A stretch of DNA of 7,487 bases from Chloroflexota bacterium (lineage in GTDB: Bacteria; Chloroflexota; Dehalococcoidia; Lucifugimonadales; JACPCL1): assembly GCA_016210375.1 (NCBI GenBank), contig JACQUH010000188.1, positions 1 through 7,487 on the forward strand, given 5' to 3'. The first letter of the stretch is position 1. Every line of letters starts with the position of its first letter. The notes beneath the pieces are model-generated. The model saw only the letters and a list, made by a program, of their open reading frames with translations, searched no databases and was not told the origin of the DNA. Position numbers and translations under genes: made by a program. Of the stretch, positions 5,582 through 7,487 are shown one piece after another.

Positions 5582-5682
5582 GAACAGAATCTAAGCAAAC
5601 CTTCACATATGTCTGTTCGTGAAACTCTTAACAATAAGATAGCAAGTTTTGGGCATTTTTTCAAGAGGGTAGGGCGCAGTTC
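5582..5682. promoter_or_regulatory. Divergent promoter/operator region, regulator versus pcm
   Basis: This 101-nt AT-richer gap must hold the promoters for the minus-strand regulator operon and plus-strand pcm. Visible elements are GAACAG (5582-5587) repeated inverted as CTGTTC (5613-5618), the palindrome ACATATGT (5605-5612), and TTCAC/GTGAA (5602-5606/5619-5623). TAGATT (minus, 5593-5588) is a possible -10 placed for a leaderless regulator mRNA. TAAGAT (plus, 5635-5640) is a possible -10 for pcm. No convincing -35 accompanies either. The nested inverted repeats are plausible binding sites for the regulator encoded next door. Confidence 0.45.
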
Positions 5683-6348
5683 ATGGACTATCAGGAGCAG
5701 CGACGGCGGCTAGTGGCGCACCTGCGGCGCGAGGTGAAAGACAGGCGTGTCCTGGAGGCCATGGGCCAGGTGCCTCGGGAGCTTTTTGTGCCGGAGGCGC
5801 ACCGCCATCTGGCCTACGAGGACATGGCCCTCCCCATTGAGGAGGGGCAGACCATCTCGCAGCCCCTCATCGTGGCGGTGATGGTCGCGGCCCTGGAGCT
5901 GAAGCCGGAGGAGGTGGCGCTGGAGGTGGGCACTGGCTCCGGCTACCAGGCGGCGGTGCTGTCGCATCTGGCGCGGGAGGTGGTGACGACGGAGCGCATC
6001 CCAGCGCTGGCGGAGCTGGCGAGAAAGCGGCTGGCGGACATGGGTTGCCGCAATGTGAAGGTGGTCCAAGCGAGCGAGGCGCTGGGCTGCCCCGAAGAAG
6101 GGCCCTTTGATGCCATCATCGTGGCGGCGGGCGGCCCGCTCTTGCCCAAGACTCTCATAGAGCAGCTCAAGGAGGGCGGACGCCTGGTGATCCCTGTCGG
6201 CTCCCGCCTGGAGCAGCAGCTCATGAAGGTAGTGAAGACCCCAGAAGGGTACTATGTGAAGACCCTCGGCCCGTGCCGCTTCGTGCCGCTGGTAGGGGAG
6301 GGGGCGTGGGGAGAAGGGGGCGAGGATGGGTATGGGGAAGAGGGGTAG
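5683..6348 (+). CDS. pcm: Protein-L-isoaspartate O-methyltransferase
   Basis: This cytosolic SAM-dependent enzyme methylates L-isoaspartyl residues in damaged proteins and so starts their repair. Landmarks in the 221 residues are VPRELFVPEAH (30-40), LPIEEGQTISQPLIVA (50-65), the SAM-binding motif LEVGTGSGYQAAVL (80-93), FDAIIVAAGG (142-151) and LIEQLKEGGRLVIPVG (158-173). The usual GDG before the PF/YDAI segment is replaced by ASE (130-132). The protein should end near RFVPLVG (199-205); the last 16 residues are an extra Gly/Glu-rich tail read from a G-rich tract and may be repeat-derived. ATG 5683 has AGAGGGTAGGG (5664-5674) upstream as the ribosome-binding region. It is divergent from the tetrapyrrole operon and has no obvious functional link to it. 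Confidence 0.95.
   Translation: MDYQEQRRRLVAHLRREVKDRRVLEAMGQVPRELFVPEAHRHLAYEDMALPIEEGQTISQPLIVAVMVAALELKPEEVALEVGTGSGYQAAVLSHLAREVVTTERIPALAELARKRLADMGCRNVKVVQASEALGCPEEGPFDAIIVAAGGPLLPKTLIEQLKEGGRLVIPVGSRLEQQLMKVVKTPEGYYVKTLGPCRFVPLVGEGAWGEGGEDGYGEEG
6295..6345 (+). other. Tandem G-tracts, potential G-quadruplex in pcm 3' end
   Basis: Seven G-runs lie in 51 nt on the coding strand: 6295-6298, 6300-6304, 6308-6311, 6316-6320, 6328-6330, 6334-6337 and 6342-6345. The first four are runs of at least four G with loops of 1, 3 and 4 nt, which meets strict G4 criteria. It would be present in both the pcm mRNA and the non-template DNA strand. It encodes the odd Gly/Glu-rich tail and ends at the stop codon. 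Confidence 0.7.
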
Positions 6349-6354
6349 CTCTCT

Positions 6355-6379
6355 CCGGCTATCCCCGCAGAGGAGCCGG
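6355..6379. terminator. Weak hairpin between convergent pcm and hicA
   Basis: CCGGCT (6355-6360) pairs with AGCCGG (6374-6379) around a 13-nt loop in the 77-nt gap between the convergent genes. No T-run follows on either strand. It is only a candidate for a structure that helps end transcription. Confidence 0.25.
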
Positions 6380-6425
6380 TGGCTGTTGATGCCCAGGGAA
6401 ACGCTCCTGGATGTTGGGTTGGGTA

Positions 6426-6653
6426 TTATGAGTCTTGGACAAGTTGTACGAACTCTTCGCGAGTCAGTCCTGCATCGCCGATGATGGCTCTCAAGAGACC
6501 CCTGCCCAGTTCGCGTTGCCTTGGAACGGAAAGCCTGGCCCTGGTCGGATGCACCAGGATCATGTGGCTGCCTTCCGTATGGTCCCATACGTAGCCAATC
6601 TTCCGAAGAATCCTCACGAGGTCGGCCCCTGAAAGGACAGGGAGCCGCGCCAC
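6426..6653 (-). CDS. hicA: HicA-type mRNA interferase toxin
   Basis: HicA toxins are small dsRBD-like RNases that cut mRNA and are held inactive by HicB. This 75-residue protein fits: SGADLVRILRKIGYVWD (8-24), GSHMIL (28-33) with the expected catalytic His30, then SVPRQRELGRGLLRAIIGDAGLTREEF in the C-terminal half, matching the usual VPxHxELxxGTLRxILKxAG pattern. His in VPxH is Arg/Gln here. The start is GTG at 6653-6651, which overlaps the hicB TAG stop by one base (TAGTG), the coupling expected of a toxin translated after its antitoxin. A longer frame reading back to 6809 only overlaps hicB out of frame and is not real. Antitoxin-first order is known for hicBA loci. Confidence 0.9.
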   Translation of the reverse strand: MARLPVLSGADLVRILRKIGYVWDHTEGSHMILVHPTRARLSVPRQRELGRGLLRAIIGDAGLTREEFVQLVQDS

Positions 6654-6868
6654 TACACCTCCACCGCCACCTGGCGCAGGATAAACTCGGGCAGGGCTTC
6701 CCCGTGCTTCTCCATGCTCGCCAGGTAGCCGCGAATGGCCTCTTTGATGTTGGCGATGGCCTCTTCTTCCGTGCGCCCCTGGGAATGGCACCCCTTCAGC
6801 ATGGGGCAACTTACCACGAAGAAGCCGTCTTCATCCTGTTCCAGGGTGACCAAAAACTGCTTTTGCAT
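6653..6868 (-). CDS. hicB: HicB-type antitoxin
   Basis: This 71-residue protein has the classic HicB partial RNase-H-like fold signature: FLVTLEQDEDGFFVVSCPML (5-24), GCHSQGRTEEEAIANIKEAI (26-45) and GYLASMEKHGE (47-57). It should bind and block HicA. Many HicB proteins carry a C-terminal HTH or ribbon-helix-helix for autoregulation; at 71 residues this one has no room for it, so any operator binding would need another factor or an unusual mode. ATG 6868 has no Shine-Dalgarno. A promoter placed just upstream would begin the mRNA at this ATG. It is divergent from gatB with a 139-nt gap. Confidence 0.92.
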   Translation of the reverse strand: MQKQFLVTLEQDEDGFFVVSCPMLKGCHSQGRTEEEAIANIKEAIRGYLASMEKHGEALPEFILRQVAVEV

Positions 6869-6874
6869 AGGCCA

Positions 6875-6903
6875 AGTCTATCAATGGAATAGGGCAGGGT
6901 CAA
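6875..6903 (-). promoter_or_regulatory. hicBA promoter, apparently leaderless
   Basis: On the minus strand TTGACC (6903-6898, 5/6 to the -35 consensus), a 17-nt spacer and TAGACT (6880-6875, 4/6 to the -10) are followed by 6 nt and then the hicB ATG. A transcript starting 7 nt after the -10 would begin at the A of ATG, which agrees with the lack of a Shine-Dalgarno. Confidence 0.6.
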
Positions 6904-6935
6904 TGTGCCACGACCGCACATCTGTTCCCGGAACA
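6903..6935. promoter_or_regulatory. Two adjacent palindromes upstream of hicB and gatB
   Basis: ATGTGC (6903-6908) pairs with GCACAT (6916-6921) around 7 nt. TGTTCC-C-GGAACA (6923-6935) is a perfect 13-nt palindrome. Both lie between the hicB -35 and the gatB -10, where an operator acting on either gene would sit. The binding protein is unknown. Confidence 0.4.
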
Positions 6936-6962
6936 TCCTCTTCTCTGTTTCGTTGTTGCCTC

Positions 6963-7000
6963 TGCTATACTTCCCTCAACTACTTCCCCTTGCCAGGTGA
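6963..7000 (+). promoter_or_regulatory. gatB promoter (extended -10) and Shine-Dalgarno
   Basis: TGCTATACT (6963-6971) is an extended -10 (TGn plus TATACT, 5/6 consensus). No good -35 is seen 16-18 nt upstream, which extended -10 promoters tolerate. AGGTGA (6995-7000) is a Shine-Dalgarno 7 nt before the gatB ATG at 7008. Confidence 0.55.
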
Positions 7001-7007
7001 ATTGCCC

Positions 7008-7487
7008 ATGACCACCGCCGTCGCCACACAGTATGAGTCAGTCATCGGGCTGGAGGTGCATGCCCAGCTTCTGACCCGCAGCAAGATGTTCTGCTCCTGC
7101 CGGTCGGACTACCAGGGGGCGCCGCCCAACACCCGGGTGTGCCCGGTGTGCCTGGCCCTGCCAGGCTCGCTGCCCGTCATCAACAGGCGGGCGGTGGAGT
7201 ACGTGATGATGACGGGCCTGGCCCTGAACTGCACCATCGCGGAGCAGACCAAGTTTGACCGCAAGAACTACCCCTACCCGGACCTGATGAAGGGCTACCA
7301 GATCTCCCAGTACGACCAGCCCATCGCCCAGGGGGGCTGGATGGTGGTCCGCGTGGACGGCCAGGAGAACCGGGCGGGCATCACCCGCGTCCACCTGGAG
7401 GAGGACGTGGCCAAGCTGTTCCACCGCAGCGACCCATCGGGGGAGACGTACAGCCTGCTGGACGTGAACCGCGCCGGCGTGCCGCTG
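7008..7487 (+). CDS. gatB: Asp-tRNA(Asn)/Glu-tRNA(Gln) amidotransferase subunit B, 5' part
   Basis: Only the first 160 codons are present; the frame is open at the right edge. GatB is the tRNA-binding and glutamyl-phosphate-forming subunit of the GatCAB complex, which converts Glu-tRNA(Gln) to Gln-tRNA(Gln), and Asp-tRNA(Asn) to Asn-tRNA(Asn) where needed. The signatures are YESVIGLEVHAQL (9-21), then the Cys pair CSC (29-31) and CPVC (45-48) likely to hold zinc. LALPGSLPVIN (49-59), KFDRKNYPYPDLMKGYQISQYD (86-107) and HLEEDVAK (132-139) are near-invariant in the family, and the LDVNRAGVPL stretch closes the visible part. The start is ATG 7008 with AGGTGA 7 nt upstream. gatC and gatA are not in the window, so it is not in a gatCAB operon order with them upstream. 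Confidence 0.97.
   Translation, partial: MTTAVATQYESVIGLEVHAQLLTRSKMFCSCRSDYQGAPPNTRVCPVCLALPGSLPVINRRAVEYVMMTGLALNCTIAEQTKFDRKNYPYPDLMKGYQISQYDQPIAQGGWMVVRVDGQENRAGITRVHLEEDVAKLFHRSDPSGETYSLLDVNRAGVPL

Noticed and set aside
6654..6809. Upstream extension of the hicA frame, giving a 127-residue protein
   Set aside because: The extra residues are the antisense-free but out-of-frame overlap with hicB, composed of low-complexity Pro/Gly/Arg sequence. The HicA domain starts at GTG 6653.
6923..6935. LexA (SOS) box
   Set aside because: The palindrome is GTTC-N3-GAAC, the opposite half-site order to the Gram-positive-type GAAC-N4-GTTC site.

Overview
The window is a GC-rich bacterial chromosome segment. 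It is dominated by a minus-strand gene cluster for tetrapyrrole (heme/siroheme) synthesis, followed on the right by ordinary housekeeping and accessory genes. The gene set suggests an anaerobic or facultative, non-proteobacterial lineage. A Chloroflexota (Dehalococcoidia-like) source is my best guess. It rests on the hemA/sirC/hemC grouping, the siroheme decarboxylase, Uma2, HicBA, leaderless-looking starts and the many GC-rich palindromic intergenic repeats. No rRNA or other taxonomic marker is present to prove it.

Layout of the minus-strand cluster, in transcription order from about 5581 down to 161: (1) a MerR-type HTH regulator with an all-helical C-terminal domain; (2) a fused AhbA-AhbB siroheme decarboxylase, 15 nt after the regulator; (3) a stand-alone precorrin-2 dehydrogenase/sirohydrochlorin ferrochelatase (SirC/Met8p type); (4) glutamyl-tRNA reductase HemA; (5) a Uma2-family PD-(D/E)XK protein interrupting the cluster; (6) hydroxymethylbilane synthase HemC, with a TTG start. 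HemA opens the C5 pathway and HemC makes hydroxymethylbilane. SirC takes precorrin-2 to sirohydrochlorin or siroheme, and AhbAB decarboxylates siroheme. Together they point to the siroheme-dependent ('alternative') heme route. HemL, HemB, HemD, CobA, AhbC and AhbD are not in the window; some may lie left of position 1.

Right part: divergent from the regulator is pcm (protein-L-isoaspartate O-methyltransferase, plus strand), whose 3' end is an exceptionally G-rich tract. Convergent to it is a hicB-hicA toxin-antitoxin pair (minus strand). Divergent from hicB, the first 160 codons of gatB (plus strand) run off the right edge.

Intergenic DNA is short everywhere (all gaps under 165 nt) and rich in structure. 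It holds a perfect 18-bp inverted repeat downstream of hemC, two related copies of a CCCCCT...GGAAGGGGG palindromic repeat, two copies sharing the 11-mer CCCGTAGGGGC (one providing the sirC stop codon), and a hicB promoter placed so that the mRNA would start at the ATG. No tRNA, rRNA, CRISPR array or insertion sequence was seen.
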